A stretch of 64,000 bases of DNA from NCBI RefSeq assembly GCF_016758175.1, contig NZ_QYAB01000002.1, forward strand, positions 356,799 to 420,798, written 5' to 3'. The stretch comes from Leucobacter zeae. GTDB taxonomy: Bacteria; Actinomycetota; Actinomycetes; Actinomycetales; Microbacteriaceae. A model generated the notes under the pieces. It was not told where the DNA came from. It saw only the letters and a program-made list of their open reading frames with translations, and ran no database searches. The position numbers and the translations under genes are program-made. This document shows, one piece after another, positions 16,770 through 25,081 of the stretch. How positions within the stretch are numbered: position 1 is the first letter of the stretch; every line of letters starts with the position of its first letter.

Positions 16770-17384
16770 ATGAACCACTCGACACGTCAGGCGAGCCGCA
16801 CCGTGCGGGTCGCGGTGCGCGCCATGATCCTGCTCACGGCGCTGCTGGGAATCGCCTACACCGGTGCCGTCACCGGCCTCGGCCAGCTCCTCCTCCCCGC
16901 ACAGGCCAACGGCTCGATCGTGACCGCGGCCTCGGGGGAGCCCGTCGGCTCGGCGCTGCTCGGCCAGCGCTTCGACGACGCGCACGGCGCCCCGCTGCGC
17001 GCGTACTTCCAGCCGCGGCCGTCCGCAGCGGGCGACGGATACGACGGCGGAGCGTCCTCCGGATCGAACCTCGGCCCGGAGAACGCCGACCTCGTCGCGG
17101 CGATCGACGAACGGCTCGACGCCGTATCGCGATTCAACGGGGTGCCGCGATCGGCGGTGCCCGCCGACGCCGTCACCGCCTCGGCATCGGGCCTGGACCC
17201 GCACATCAGCCCCGAGTACGCCGCGATCCAGGTCGACCGCGTGGCCGATGCGCGTGGACTCGCTGCAGAAGCCGTGGCCGCAGCGGTGCACGAGCACACC
17301 CGTGGGCCGGCGCTCGGATACCTGGGAGAATCGACCGTGAACGTGCTCGAACTCAACGTCGCACTGGACGATCTGGAGGATTGA
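16770..17384 (+). CDS. kdpC: Potassium-transporting ATPase subunit C
   Basis: A 204-residue KdpC with one N-terminal transmembrane helix (about 15-40) and a periplasm-facing soluble domain. Family landmarks are LLGQRFDDAHGAPLRAYFQPRPSAA, with the F-x-x-P-x-Y/F-x-R-P region, SSGSNLGPEN, GLDPHISPEYAAIQVDRVA, and the C-terminal GYLGESTVNVLELNVALD. It stabilises the KdpAB complex and promotes K+ binding. The start lies 23 bases after kdpB with a GAAGG site; GGAGG near its stop serves kdpD. Confidence 0.97.
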   Translation: MNHSTRQASRTVRVAVRAMILLTALLGIAYTGAVTGLGQLLLPAQANGSIVTAASGEPVGSALLGQRFDDAHGAPLRAYFQPRPSAAGDGYDGGASSGSNLGPENADLVAAIDERLDAVSRFNGVPRSAVPADAVTASASGLDPHISPEYAAIQVDRVADARGLAAEAVAAAVHEHTRGPALGYLGESTVNVLELNVALDDLED

Positions 17385-17386
17385 CG

Positions 17387-19894
17387 ATGCCCAGACGGGG
17401 GCGGCTCAGCGTGCTGCTCGGCGCCGCTCCCGGTGTCGGCAAGACCTTCGCGATGCTCGAAACCGGGCGCCGCCTGCTCGCAGAGGGCCGGGACGTGGTC
17501 ATCGGGATCGTCGAGACCCACGGTCGGGAGGCGACGGCGGCGATGGCCAGGGGGATCCCGGTCGTCGCCCCGTCCAGGATCTCGCACCGCGGCGTGCAGC
17601 TCGAGGAGCTGGACCTCGCCGGCCTCCTCAGCCTGCGGCCCGAACTCGCGCTGGTCGACGAACTGGCCCACACCAATGCCCCAGGGGCCGAGCACGCGAA
17701 GCGATGGCAGGACGTCGAGACGCTGCTCGACGCCGGGATCGACGTGATGTCGACGCTGAACATCCAGCACATCGAGTCGCTCAACGACGTCGTCGAGCGG
17801 ATCACCGGTGTCCCGCAGCGGGAGACGGTGCCCGACAGCTTCCTGCGCGGAGCCGACCAGATCGAGGTCGTCGACCTCGCTCCTGAGGCTCTGCGCGATC
17901 GGCTGAGCGGGGGATTCGTCTATCCGGCCGAGCGGATCGACGCCGCGCTCTCGAACTACTTCCGGCTCGGCAACCTCACCGCGCTGCGCGAGCTCGCGCT
18001 CATCTGGCTCGCGGACGAGGTCGACCAGGCCCTGCAGGGCTACCGCGAGGACCACGGGATCGTGAGCACCTGGGAGGCGCGGGAGCGCGTCGTCGTCGCG
18101 CTCACCGGTGGCCAGGAGGGCGAGACGCTGCTGCGTCGCGGCGCGCGGATCGCCGCGCGTTCCGCGGGCGGCGAGCTGCTCGCCGTCCACGTCACGAGCC
18201 AGGACGGCCTCCGCTCGGAGAGCCACGCCGCGCTCGCCGAGCAGCGCGCGCTCGTGGAGCAGCTGAACGGCACCTATCACCAGGTCGTGGGGGAGGACGT
18301 GCCGGTCTCGCTCGTCGAGTTCGCGCAGTCCGTGAACGCGACGCAGCTCGTGCTCGGCGCCAGCCGCAGGGGGCGGCTCGCCGCGGCGTGCACCGGGCCG
18401 GGCATCGGGGCGACGGTCGTCCGCGAGTCGGGCGACATCGACGTCCACATGGTCAATCACGCCGCCGCGGGACGGCGCTTCTCGCTGCCGCCGCTGACGG
18501 GCGCGTTGACCTGGCGCCGGCGCATGCTGGGGTTCGCGGTGGCGCTCGCCGGCGGGCCGGCGCTCACGGCCCTGCTGTCCGCCCTCCGCAGCTCGGAGTC
18601 GCTGACGACGGATGTGCTCGCGTTCCAGCTGCTCGTCGTGGTCGTCGCGCTCGTCGGCGGCATCTGGCCGGCGCTCTTCGCGGCGATCCTGTCGGGAGTC
18701 ACCCTCGACTTCTTCTTCATCGAGCCGCTCTACACCGTGCACATCCACCAGCCGCACCACTTCCTCGCGCTCGTGCTCTACGTGGTGATCGCGTGCCTGG
18801 TGAGCCTCATCGTCGATCGCGCCGCCAGACGCACGCGCGCCGCCAGGAGATCGGCCGCCGAATCCGAGCTGATCCAGACGATCGCGGGCAGCGTGCTGCG
18901 CGGCGGCGACGCGATTCAGGCGTTCATCGACCGGACGCGCGAGGCGTTCCAGCTTCCGGGCGTGCGGCTCGTGGCCGGCGACGAGGAGATCGCGCGATCG
19001 GGGGAGCCCGTCGCGGGCGCGCGCCGCACCTCCGTTCCCGTGTCGTCGGACACGGTGCTCGAGCTGCACGGCGCGGATCTCGCCGCGTCGGAGCGCCGCC
19101 TGCTCGCGGTCGTGACTGCGCAGCTCGCCGCGGCGCTCGACCACCAGCACCTCGAGCGCACCGCCCGGGAGATCGAGCCCATCGCGGCGTCGGATCGGGT
19201 GCGCGGTGCGCTGCTGTCCGCGCTGAGCCACGACCTGAGGCGCCCGCTCGCCTCGGCGACGGCCGCGGTCGGCGGGCTGCGGGCCGCGGGGGCGCATCTC
19301 GACCCGGGCGAGCGGCAGGAGCTCCTGGAGACGGCCGAGGAGAGCCTTGCGGCCCTCGCCGTCCTCATGACGGACCTGCTCGATGTCAGCCGGGTGCAGT
19401 CCGGTGTGCTCGTGATCGCGGACGTGCCGACGGACCCCGCCGAGGCGATCGCGTTCGCACTCGACGAACTGCACCTCGGCCCGTCGGACGCGACGCTCGC
19501 GCTCGGTCACGGTGGCGCGCTCGCGCAGGCGGATCCCGTGCTCCTGCAGCGCGCGCTCGTCAATCTGCTGACGAACTCGCACCGGTTCAGCCCGGAGGGC
19601 GTTCCCGTGCACATCGGCACGAGCACCTTCGGCGGTCGGCTGGAGATCCGCGTCGTCGATCACGGGCCCGGCGTGCCGGCGGAGCGTCAGAGCGAGATCT
19701 TCGTCCCGTTCCAGAGGCTCGGCGACACCGACAACTCGACCGGGCTCGGCCTGGGGCTCGCCCTCTCGCGAGGCTTCGTCGAGGCGATGCGCGGTACGCT
19801 CACGGCGGAGGACACTCCTGGCGGCGGGCTCACGATGGTCCTCTCGCTGGCGATCGCCGAGCGGGCCGAGGGAGACGGGGAGGACCGGACATGA
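17387..19894 (+). CDS. kdpD: Sensor histidine kinase KdpD
   Basis: K+-limitation/turgor sensor of 835 residues. Domains in order: KdpD N-terminal ATP-binding domain with Walker A GAAPGVGKT at 12-20; a Usp-like domain (about 225-345, EQLNGTYHQVVGEDVP region); DUF4118 with four helices (about 380-480); then the dimerisation domain with phospho-acceptor His615 in LSHDLRRPL, N box NLLTNSHRFSP and G boxes DHGPGVPAE and GLGLGLALS. The ATG at 17387 was chosen over a TTG two codons upstream because GGAGG lies 7 bases before it. The stop overlaps kdpE (ATGA). Confidence 0.97.
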   Translation: MPRRGRLSVLLGAAPGVGKTFAMLETGRRLLAEGRDVVIGIVETHGREATAAMARGIPVVAPSRISHRGVQLEELDLAGLLSLRPELALVDELAHTNAPGAEHAKRWQDVETLLDAGIDVMSTLNIQHIESLNDVVERITGVPQRETVPDSFLRGADQIEVVDLAPEALRDRLSGGFVYPAERIDAALSNYFRLGNLTALRELALIWLADEVDQALQGYREDHGIVSTWEARERVVVALTGGQEGETLLRRGARIAARSAGGELLAVHVTSQDGLRSESHAALAEQRALVEQLNGTYHQVVGEDVPVSLVEFAQSVNATQLVLGASRRGRLAAACTGPGIGATVVRESGDIDVHMVNHAAAGRRFSLPPLTGALTWRRRMLGFAVALAGGPALTALLSALRSSESLTTDVLAFQLLVVVVALVGGIWPALFAAILSGVTLDFFFIEPLYTVHIHQPHHFLALVLYVVIACLVSLIVDRAARRTRAARRSAAESELIQTIAGSVLRGGDAIQAFIDRTREAFQLPGVRLVAGDEEIARSGEPVAGARRTSVPVSSDTVLELHGADLAASERRLLAVVTAQLAAALDHQHLERTAREIEPIAASDRVRGALLSALSHDLRRPLASATAAVGGLRAAGAHLDPGERQELLETAEESLAALAVLMTDLLDVSRVQSGVLVIADVPTDPAEAIAFALDELHLGPSDATLALGHGGALAQADPVLLQRALVNLLTNSHRFSPEGVPVHIGTSTFGGRLEIRVVDHGPGVPAERQSEIFVPFQRLGDTDNSTGLGLGLALSRGFVEAMRGTLTAEDTPGGGLTMVLSLAIAERAEGDGEDRT

Positions 19895-20604
19895 AGATCC
19901 TGATCGCGGACGACGACCCGCAGCTCCTGCGCGCACTGCGCATCACGCTGACCGCGAAGGGATACGAGGTGTGCACCGCCGCGGACGGGGCGCAGGCGAT
20001 CGCCGAGGCCGTCGATCGCCGCCCCGACCTCATCCTGCTCGACCTCGGCATGCCGAGGCTCGACGGCGTCGAGGTGATCCAGGCCGTCCGGGGGTGGGCG
20101 CAGACCCCGATCCTCGTGGTCTCGGGGCGCGCGGGGTCCGCGGACAAGGTCGAGGCGCTCGACGCCGGGGCCGACGACTACCTCACGAAACCCTTCGCGA
20201 TCGATGAGCTGCTCGCTCGGGTGCGGGCGCTCACGCGGCGCATCCCGCAGGCCGAGGCCGCCCCGGTGGTGCGCCTCGGGGACGTCGTCATCGATCTCGC
20301 CGCACGCACCGCGGAGCGGCGCCCCCGCACTGCTGCGGGCCCGGATCAGGCGGACGCCGCGCCGATCCGCCTGACCCCGACCGAGTGGCAGTTCATCGAG
20401 ATCCTGATCAGGAACGCGGGCAAGCTCGTCACCCGGCAGACCATCCTCACCACCATCTGGGGGTCCGCGCATGTCGCGGACACCGGATATCTGCGCCTCT
20501 ACGTCTCGCAGCTCCGGAAGAAGCTCGAGCCAGACCCCTCGCGCCCCGTGCACCTGCTCACCGAGGCGGGCATGGGGTATCGGCTCGCCGGCATGACGGA
20601 GTAG
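19891..20604 (+). CDS. kdpE: Response regulator KdpE
   Basis: OmpR-family regulator of 237 residues. The receiver domain has the acidic pocket DDD at 7-9, the phosphorylation site D51 in LILLDLGMP, and the conserved lysine in YLTKPF. A winged-helix output domain follows (about 140-230, LTPTEWQFIEILIRNAGKLVTR and TGYLRLYVSQLRKKLE). A linker of about 15 residues between domains (RPRTAAGPDQADAAP) is longer than in E. coli KdpE. It activates kdp transcription after phosphotransfer from KdpD. It overlaps kdpD by 4 bases and ends the operon. Confidence 0.97.
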   Translation: MKILIADDDPQLLRALRITLTAKGYEVCTAADGAQAIAEAVDRRPDLILLDLGMPRLDGVEVIQAVRGWAQTPILVVSGRAGSADKVEALDAGADDYLTKPFAIDELLARVRALTRRIPQAEAAPVVRLGDVVIDLAARTAERRPRTAAGPDQADAAPIRLTPTEWQFIEILIRNAGKLVTRQTILTTIWGSAHVADTGYLRLYVSQLRKKLEPDPSRPVHLLTEAGMGYRLAGMTE

Positions 20605-20626
20605 CCGGCACCCGGAGCCTGCCGGC
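20604..20626 (+). terminator. Candidate terminator after kdpE
   Basis: GCCGGCA (20604-20610) and TGCCGGC (20620-20626) form a 7-bp stem with a 9-base loop, starting at the last base of the kdpE stop. The next bases CCCTGAACCTGTCGAAG resemble a motif found widely in high-GC intergenic repeats. Confidence 0.4.
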
Positions 20627-20731
20627 CCAACCCTGAACCTGTCGAAGTGGGCGGGGTCCGATCGCCGCGGTACGCTACGACCGGGCGCAGCCGCACGGCG
20701 CGCCGTCGCAATGACGGGCAGGAGGGTCGGC

Positions 20732-21493
20732 ATGGCCGATGAAGGTCGAGCGGGCACGACTGAAGACGAACCGGACCTCACCGTGGTGCAGCCGTTCCTG
20801 AAACCGTTCCCCGCCACCGAGGACGTATTCGTCGCTGGGGACCTCGAGCGCGCGAGCCGCCTGATCGACCCGCTCGTCTCGATCGACCTCTCGGCGGTCG
20901 ATCCGACGTGGAGCGGGTGGATCCACATTGTGAGCCCGATCGAGCCCCTCGACGGGTACCTCGGGGAGGATACGGAACCCTTCCACAACCGGCACTGCGG
21001 GCTGAACTGGATCGGCTTCCGGCTCAATGAGAGCAATCGATACGAGTTCCTCGCCGACTGGCGCTACTTCCTGGCCGAGAGCGACGACCGGGCCGTCGCT
21101 GGCGACACCGGCATCGACGAGCACTACGCGTCGGAGCGGCGATCGTTCGCGCAGGTGCGCGATGCATATCGGGAGCACGGCCGTCTGCTCAGCATGCAGT
21201 ACGCCGACCGATACGGCATGGAGTACGTGCTGCAGTACCCGCTCGCTTTCGTAGAGACGTGGAACGAGGGGCCGGGGGAGGGTAACTGGTCGGGGAACGA
21301 CGCCCTCGAGGTCGTGCGTGTTCCGAACGAGGAGGGGTGGGACGACGCCTACCCCGTGACCGAGGACGGCAGGCCGTTCCGGTTCATCGCCGCTGTTCCC
21401 GGCTGGCACTACCGAGACTCGGGCGCCGACTCGATCCTGCTCTTCTTCGACCCCGTCACGCGGGTGGCGCTGGTGACCTTCGACTGGACGTAG
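20732..21493 (+). CDS. Hypothetical protein, 253 residues
   Basis: No family recognised. It is an acidic, Trp/Tyr-rich soluble protein with no signal sequence or membrane helix. Notable segments are WSGWIHIVSPIEPLDGYLG, a central helical part (EHYASERRSFAQVRDAYREH), and a C-terminal beta pattern (FRFIAAVPGWHYRDSGADS, ILLFFDPVTRVALVTFDWT). The layout resembles SUKH or DUF1963-type proteins only loosely. The ATG at 20732 has AGGAGGG 5 bases upstream and is preferred over one at 20711. Stands alone after the kdp operon. Confidence 0.8.
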   Translation: MADEGRAGTTEDEPDLTVVQPFLKPFPATEDVFVAGDLERASRLIDPLVSIDLSAVDPTWSGWIHIVSPIEPLDGYLGEDTEPFHNRHCGLNWIGFRLNESNRYEFLADWRYFLAESDDRAVAGDTGIDEHYASERRSFAQVRDAYREHGRLLSMQYADRYGMEYVLQYPLAFVETWNEGPGEGNWSGNDALEVVRVPNEEGWDDAYPVTEDGRPFRFIAAVPGWHYRDSGADSILLFFDPVTRVALVTFDWT

Positions 21494-21561
21494 CCGGGCG
21501 TCGGGGTGGAGCGAACGCGGGCGCCGCCGCCCGGCCGGTCATTCCGGGGTGGATCCGCGGC

Positions 21562-22065
21562 TCACCCGGAGGCGGACCCGCCGCGCGGCGAGTCGAACGA
21601 CCAGCGGTCCGCCGAGCGGGCCCCGGCTGCGCTCCAGTCGTCCTCGTCCCACGAGAACCGGGCGACGGCGCACGTCGGCATGCGCATGATGCCGCCGCGC
21701 GAGAGCCGGAATGCCAGCTCGGAGAGGCCCGGATCGTGTGCGACGACCAGCACCGAATCGAGTCCGGTCGCCGCGGCGCGCTCCAGCAGTGCGTCGCCGG
21801 AGGCAAGGTACAGACTCGGATCCAGCTCGATGCCCACGCTCAGAGCCTCGCCGAAGTGCGCGGCCGTCGTACGAGCCCGCACCGCAGTGCTCGACAGGAT
21901 CTGCTCGATCGACGATTGCTCGACAACCGCTCCCGACCGCGCGAGGCGATCCGCCATAGCCGGGGCGTCGCGCTGCCCGCGAGCGTCGAGGGGGCGGTCG
22001 TGATCGGCGAGGCCGGGGTGACCCCAGTCAGACTTGGCATGGCGGGCGAGTATCAATTCGATCAT
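21562..22065 (-). CDS. SixA-like histidine phosphatase
   Basis: A 167-residue member of the phosphoglycerate mutase-like histidine phosphatase superfamily. The catalytic R8-H9 pair is in ILARHAKSDWG, and the second histidine is in VLVVAHDPGLSEL (about 106). DHDRPLDARGQRDAP is characteristic of the SixA branch, which dephosphorylates phosphohistidine proteins. The start at 22065 yields the standard N-terminus; an in-frame 25-residue extension is not supported. It is divergent from the membrane protein at 22173. The physiological substrate is not evident. Confidence 0.92.
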   Translation of the reverse strand: MIELILARHAKSDWGHPGLADHDRPLDARGQRDAPAMADRLARSGAVVEQSSIEQILSSTAVRARTTAAHFGEALSVGIELDPSLYLASGDALLERAAATGLDSVLVVAHDPGLSELAFRLSRGGIMRMPTCAVARFSWDEDDWSAAGARSADRWSFDSPRGGSASG

Positions 22066-22172
22066 GGCGCGCTCCCTCGATTGCGGATCATCCCCAGTAT
22101 GCCGGGGCGGTAGAGTTCGGCAGCGAGGCGTCCCGAACACGGAATCGCCGCCCGAGAAACGGAGGACCCGAC

Positions 22173-22775
22173 ATGTCGATCGCAGCCGGTCGCGCGTTCC
22201 TGGCGATCGCGGGGGTGCTGCTCGTCGCAGCCGCGTCCTGGTGGGTGCTGGCCGGCGAGGCCTCCGGCGTGCTGGGACCCGGCACCGTCGTCCCCGCAGC
22301 GCTCTGCTGCGTCGCGGTCATGGCGCTGTGCGTCGGAGCTCCGCTCTGCGCGCGGTTCGTCGAGGCGGAAGTTGCGGACGACAGATCCGCTCCCGGACCC
22401 GTCGTCGTGATCCGCTCGGTCCTCCGCGGTCGCCGGATCCTGCCGCTCGCCGACATCGAGACGGTCGTCGTGCTCGCAGGGTTCTCGCTCCCGGCGCGAG
22501 CTGCGGCCGGGTCGGCGCCCCGGGTCGTGATCCGGCCTCGCGGTGGAGGGAGCATCGCCTTCACTCCTCGGGACGTCGGCTTCGTCGGCGGCTTGCGCGC
22601 GCACGGCCTCCCGGTGATCGTGGACGACGCGCCACTGACGCCGGCGCAGGCGGCCAGACGGTATCCCGGGTCCGCGAGCGCCGTCGAGCTCGTCGCCGGC
22701 GTGCTGCCCTGGGCGGCGATCGCGATCGGCTCGGCGGTCATCCTGTGGGTCGTCGTGGAGGCGTTCGGCGGGTAG
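22173..22775 (+). CDS. Hypothetical membrane protein (PH-like middle domain)
   Basis: A 200-residue protein with two N-terminal helices (about 8-30 and 38-62), a soluble middle part of about 90 residues and a C-terminal helix (about 172-195). The middle segment VVVIRSVLRGRRILPLADIETVVVL, then RVVIRPRGGGSIAFTPRDV, looks like the PH-like domain seen in many actinobacterial membrane proteins. Preceded by a GGAGGA site. Function unknown. Confidence 0.8.
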   Translation: MSIAAGRAFLAIAGVLLVAAASWWVLAGEASGVLGPGTVVPAALCCVAVMALCVGAPLCARFVEAEVADDRSAPGPVVVIRSVLRGRRILPLADIETVVVLAGFSLPARAAAGSAPRVVIRPRGGGSIAFTPRDVGFVGGLRAHGLPVIVDDAPLTPAQAARRYPGSASAVELVAGVLPWAAIAIGSAVILWVVVEAFGG

Positions 22776-22910
22776 GCGGGCCGCGGCCCGGCCGGGCGAG
22801 CACGGGTGAGACCGAGCGTTCGCCCCCTGGCGCGCGAGCGTCCGCGGAGGCACACTGGGGCTCCGGCGACTGCGCTTCCCGCCGCGGCCGCACGCGGGAG
22901 GGAGACGCGC

Positions 22911-23130
22911 ATGTCCACGTTCATCACCATCGGATACGGCGACCGGTCCGGCTACGACGGCACCGACCCCGAGGTGCGCGACCGCGCGCACGCGCACGAC
23001 GCCGCGCTCCGTGAGCGTGGCGCCGTGATCGGGGTTGCGGGCGCGCCGGTCCAGGTGCGCAATCCGGGCGGCGACGCCCTGCGCGGTCGCACAGGGCGTC
23101 GTCGAGGTCTGGCCGCTCGAAGCCCCCTGA
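22911..23130 (+). pseudogene. YCII/DGPF-family protein, internally deleted
   Basis: The ATG at 22911 has a strong GGGAGGGAG site and opens a convincing N-terminal half (MSTFITIGYGDRSGYDGTD, then HAHDAALRERGAVIGVAG and PVQVRNP). After about 54 codons the frame turns to nonsense. One base out of frame, 23074-23130 encodes a convincing C-terminal end (TPCAVAQGVVEVWPLEAP, stop TGA). The middle of the family domain, where TDGPF-type sequence is expected (about 30-40 residues), is missing. The simplest reading is a deletion that also shifted the frame. The alternative, a 140-residue frame-one product, is low-complexity after the junction and runs antisense through the next gene. Confidence 0.72.
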
Positions 23131-23158
23131 CCGTCATCGGCTCTGACCCGGGGCGGAC

Positions 23159-23200
23159 GCACGAGGGCCCGGCGGGAGCGATCCCGCCGGGCCCTCGTGC
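23159..23200. terminator. Bidirectional terminator between YCII relic and hsp20
   Basis: Perfect 19-bp inverted repeat (23159-23177 with 23182-23200), loop GCGA, arm GCACGAGGGCCCGGCGGGA. It lies between convergent genes, 23 bases from the hsp20 stop, and can serve both strands. Confidence 0.88.
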
Positions 23201-23223
23201 TCGCGGCTGTTGCTGCGCGGCGC

Positions 23224-23673
23224 CTACGCGTCGGTGGTCACGACCTCGGCCGAGGCCGAATCGACCCCGGCTGGCGCGCCGGTCGCGACCTGCACCTTGC
23301 GGGGCTTCGCGCGTTCGCTCACCGGGATGGTGACGCTGAGCACACCGTTGTCGTAGTTGGCGGTGATCCGCTCCGTGTCGATGCCCTGGCCGAGGCTGAG
23401 CTGGCGCAGGAAGCTGCCGGGCGTGCGCTCGCGGGTGATCCACTTCACGTTCTCGGCCGTCGGCAGGGTCCGCTCGGCGCGGATCGTCAGCAGCTGCCCG
23501 TCGACATCGATGTCGACCGAGCCGGGGTCCATGCCCGGCATGTCGGCGGTCAGCAGGTAGTTGTCGCCGTCGCGGTAGAGATCCATCGGCATGCGGCGCG
23601 GGCCGCGGCTCGGGCCGTCGAGCAGGGCGTCGGCGAAGCGTTCCATCTCGCGAATCGGACTGTATGAAGCCAT
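23224..23673 (-). CDS. hsp20: Hsp20/alpha-crystallin small heat-shock protein
   Basis: ATP-independent holdase chaperone, 149 residues. The alpha-crystallin domain (about 30-125) includes MDLYRDGDNYLLTADMPGMD, VDIDVDGQLLTIRAERT, and the A-x-x-x-n-GVL signature ANYDNGVLSVTIPVSE. The C-terminal I-x-I/V anchoring motif is weak; the tail after RKVQVATG is Ala/Asp-rich. It starts at 23673 behind a GGTGAT site rather than at an ATG 14 codons upstream. Its upstream region carries both a HAIR and a CIRCE element, so heat-shock derepression by HspR and HrcA is expected. Confidence 0.95.
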   Translation of the reverse strand: MASYSPIREMERFADALLDGPSRGPRRMPMDLYRDGDNYLLTADMPGMDPGSVDIDVDGQLLTIRAERTLPTAENVKWITRERTPGSFLRQLSLGQGIDTERITANYDNGVLSVTIPVSERAKPRKVQVATGAPAGVDSASAEVVTTDA

Positions 23674-23726
23674 CACATCACCTTTCGTTCGTGTTGCGTG
23701 CGATGCGTTGCGCATCTTGTCGAGAA

Positions 23727-23747
23727 CTTGAGTGGTGTTCGCTCAAG
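23727..23747 (-). promoter_or_regulatory. HAIR element (HspR operator) of hsp20
   Basis: CTTGAGT-N7-GCTCAAG matches the HspR consensus CTTGAGT-N7-ACTCAAG with one mismatch. The wider dyad is AACTTGAG (23725-23732) against CTCAAGTT (23742-23749). It lies 54 bases before the hsp20 start. Confidence 0.88.
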
Positions 23748-23758
23748 TTGCTTCCAGA

Positions 23759-23785
23759 TTAGCACTCGTGCGGGTCGAGTGCTAA
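23759..23785 (-). promoter_or_regulatory. CIRCE element (HrcA operator) of hsp20
   Basis: TTAGCACTC-N9-GAGTGCTAA is an exact match to the CIRCE consensus. It lies 86 bases before hsp20 and 12 bases from the HAIR element. Confidence 0.96.
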
Positions 23786-23892
23786 TGCGTTCGCCGAGGG
23801 CGAGCGGGCCGGTCCGCCACGCATTGTCGCGTCGCCCGGCGCGGTCGGCAAGCCCCTCGCGCGCTCCCGATCGGTGCCCGAGGATCGGTGCG

Positions 23893-25065
23893 ATGGGGAA
23901 CTGGCGGAGCGGGGCACTGCGGGGCGCGAAGCGCGGGATCCGGCAGCTCGGGCGCCGGTCCCGCCTCGTGCTCGCCGTGAAGACGGCGCTCGCGGCCGCC
24001 CTCGCCTGGATCCTCGCGCCCTACGTGCCGTTCGCCGAGTCCGAGTACTCCTACTACGCGCCGCTCGGCGCCCTCGTGAGCGTGTACGCGACCGTGCTCG
24101 ACTCGATGCGAGCGGGGGTGCAAGTGCTCGTCGGGCTGGCGCTCGGCATCGCGCTCGGGATCGGGTCGCTCGCACTCGTGCAGGCCGGGGCGCCGTCGTA
24201 TGCGGCGATCGCCGTGGTGGTCGGCATCGGCGTCGCGCTCGGAGGGCTCTCGGCGCTCGGCGCCGGGCGCGACTGGGTGCCCATCGCGGGCGTGCTCGTC
24301 CTGCTGCTGAGCGGGCGCAAGGGGACCGACTTCTCGGTGTCGTACCTCGTGACGATGGGATTCGGCGCGGGCGTGGGGTTGCTCGTGCAGTGGGTGGCGA
24401 TGCCGCCGCTGTACTTCACCGAGGCCGACGCACGCCTCTCCGAGCTCGCGCGCGCGATCTCCGACGCCCTGCGCGGCACCGAGCGGTACGTCCGCGGCGA
24501 GGAGGGGACCGAACCGGTCTTCCGCGCCTCCGTCGAGCGTCTTCACACGACCCGCGACTGCGTCGCGCGAGAGCTCGAGGAGGCGCGTCGCAGCGAACAC
24601 GCGAACCCGCGCGCGCGGCGCAGGCACGCGCAGCGGGAGTCGCTCGACGCCCGGTTCGCGGTCCTCGATCGATGCGAGTTCGCGACCCGCGCGCTCGCGG
24701 ACTTCGTCGGGCTCAGTGCGGGAACGCCGCCGCCGCGGCCCGAGCTCGGTGACGCGGTCGCGAGCTGCCGTACGGTCGTCGAGGCGCCGGCAGGGAGCGA
24801 GAATCGGGAGCGGGCGGCGGCGGACGCGCGCCGGACTGTCGACCGGTACATCGCAGCGGCGGTCGCGATGGGGTCTGGGGAGGGCGGCGATGCTCCAGGC
24901 TCCTCGGCTCAGCAGGATGCGGCACCGGAGCCGGGTGCAGCGCCGGCTCCTGCCGGCCCGCCCGTGTCTGCGCGACAGCCCGTGTCCGCGCGCCAGCCCG
25001 TGTCAGCAGTGGCGATCGGCGCGTGCCTCCGACGCCTGATCGAAGCTCTGGAACCGGCCGGGTGA
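23893..25065 (+). CDS. FUSC-like aromatic acid exporter family membrane protein
   Basis: A 390-residue protein with about six N-terminal helices (residues 25-175), including VKTALAAALAWILAPYVPF, YYAPLGALVSVYATV and GVQVLVGLALGIALGIGSL. A long cytosolic, Arg/Glu-rich helical tail follows. This is the half-size FUSC/ArAE architecture, proposed to export small aromatic or toxic solutes. The ATG at 23893 was chosen because the 65 residues before it overlap the hsp20 operators and are low-complexity. Near the C-terminus the hexapeptide PVSARQ is repeated (codons about 356-373), a short in-frame expansion. Confidence 0.85.
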   Translation: MGNWRSGALRGAKRGIRQLGRRSRLVLAVKTALAAALAWILAPYVPFAESEYSYYAPLGALVSVYATVLDSMRAGVQVLVGLALGIALGIGSLALVQAGAPSYAAIAVVVGIGVALGGLSALGAGRDWVPIAGVLVLLLSGRKGTDFSVSYLVTMGFGAGVGLLVQWVAMPPLYFTEADARLSELARAISDALRGTERYVRGEEGTEPVFRASVERLHTTRDCVARELEEARRSEHANPRARRRHAQRESLDARFAVLDRCEFATRALADFVGLSAGTPPPRPELGDAVASCRTVVEAPAGSENRERAAADARRTVDRYIAAAVAMGSGEGGDAPGSSAQQDAAPEPGAAPAPAGPPVSARQPVSARQPVSAVAIGACLRRLIEALEPAG

Positions 25066-25081
25066 CCGCCGCGCGATCGGC

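Noticed and set aside
16856-19936. 1026-codon minus-strand ORF across kdpC-kdpD
   Set aside because: Antisense to genes with clear catalytic motifs; low-complexity product.
22806-23333. Intact 175-codon ORF over the YCII relic
   Set aside because: Only residues from 22911 to about 23072 look like protein; the rest is low-complexity and runs antisense into hsp20.
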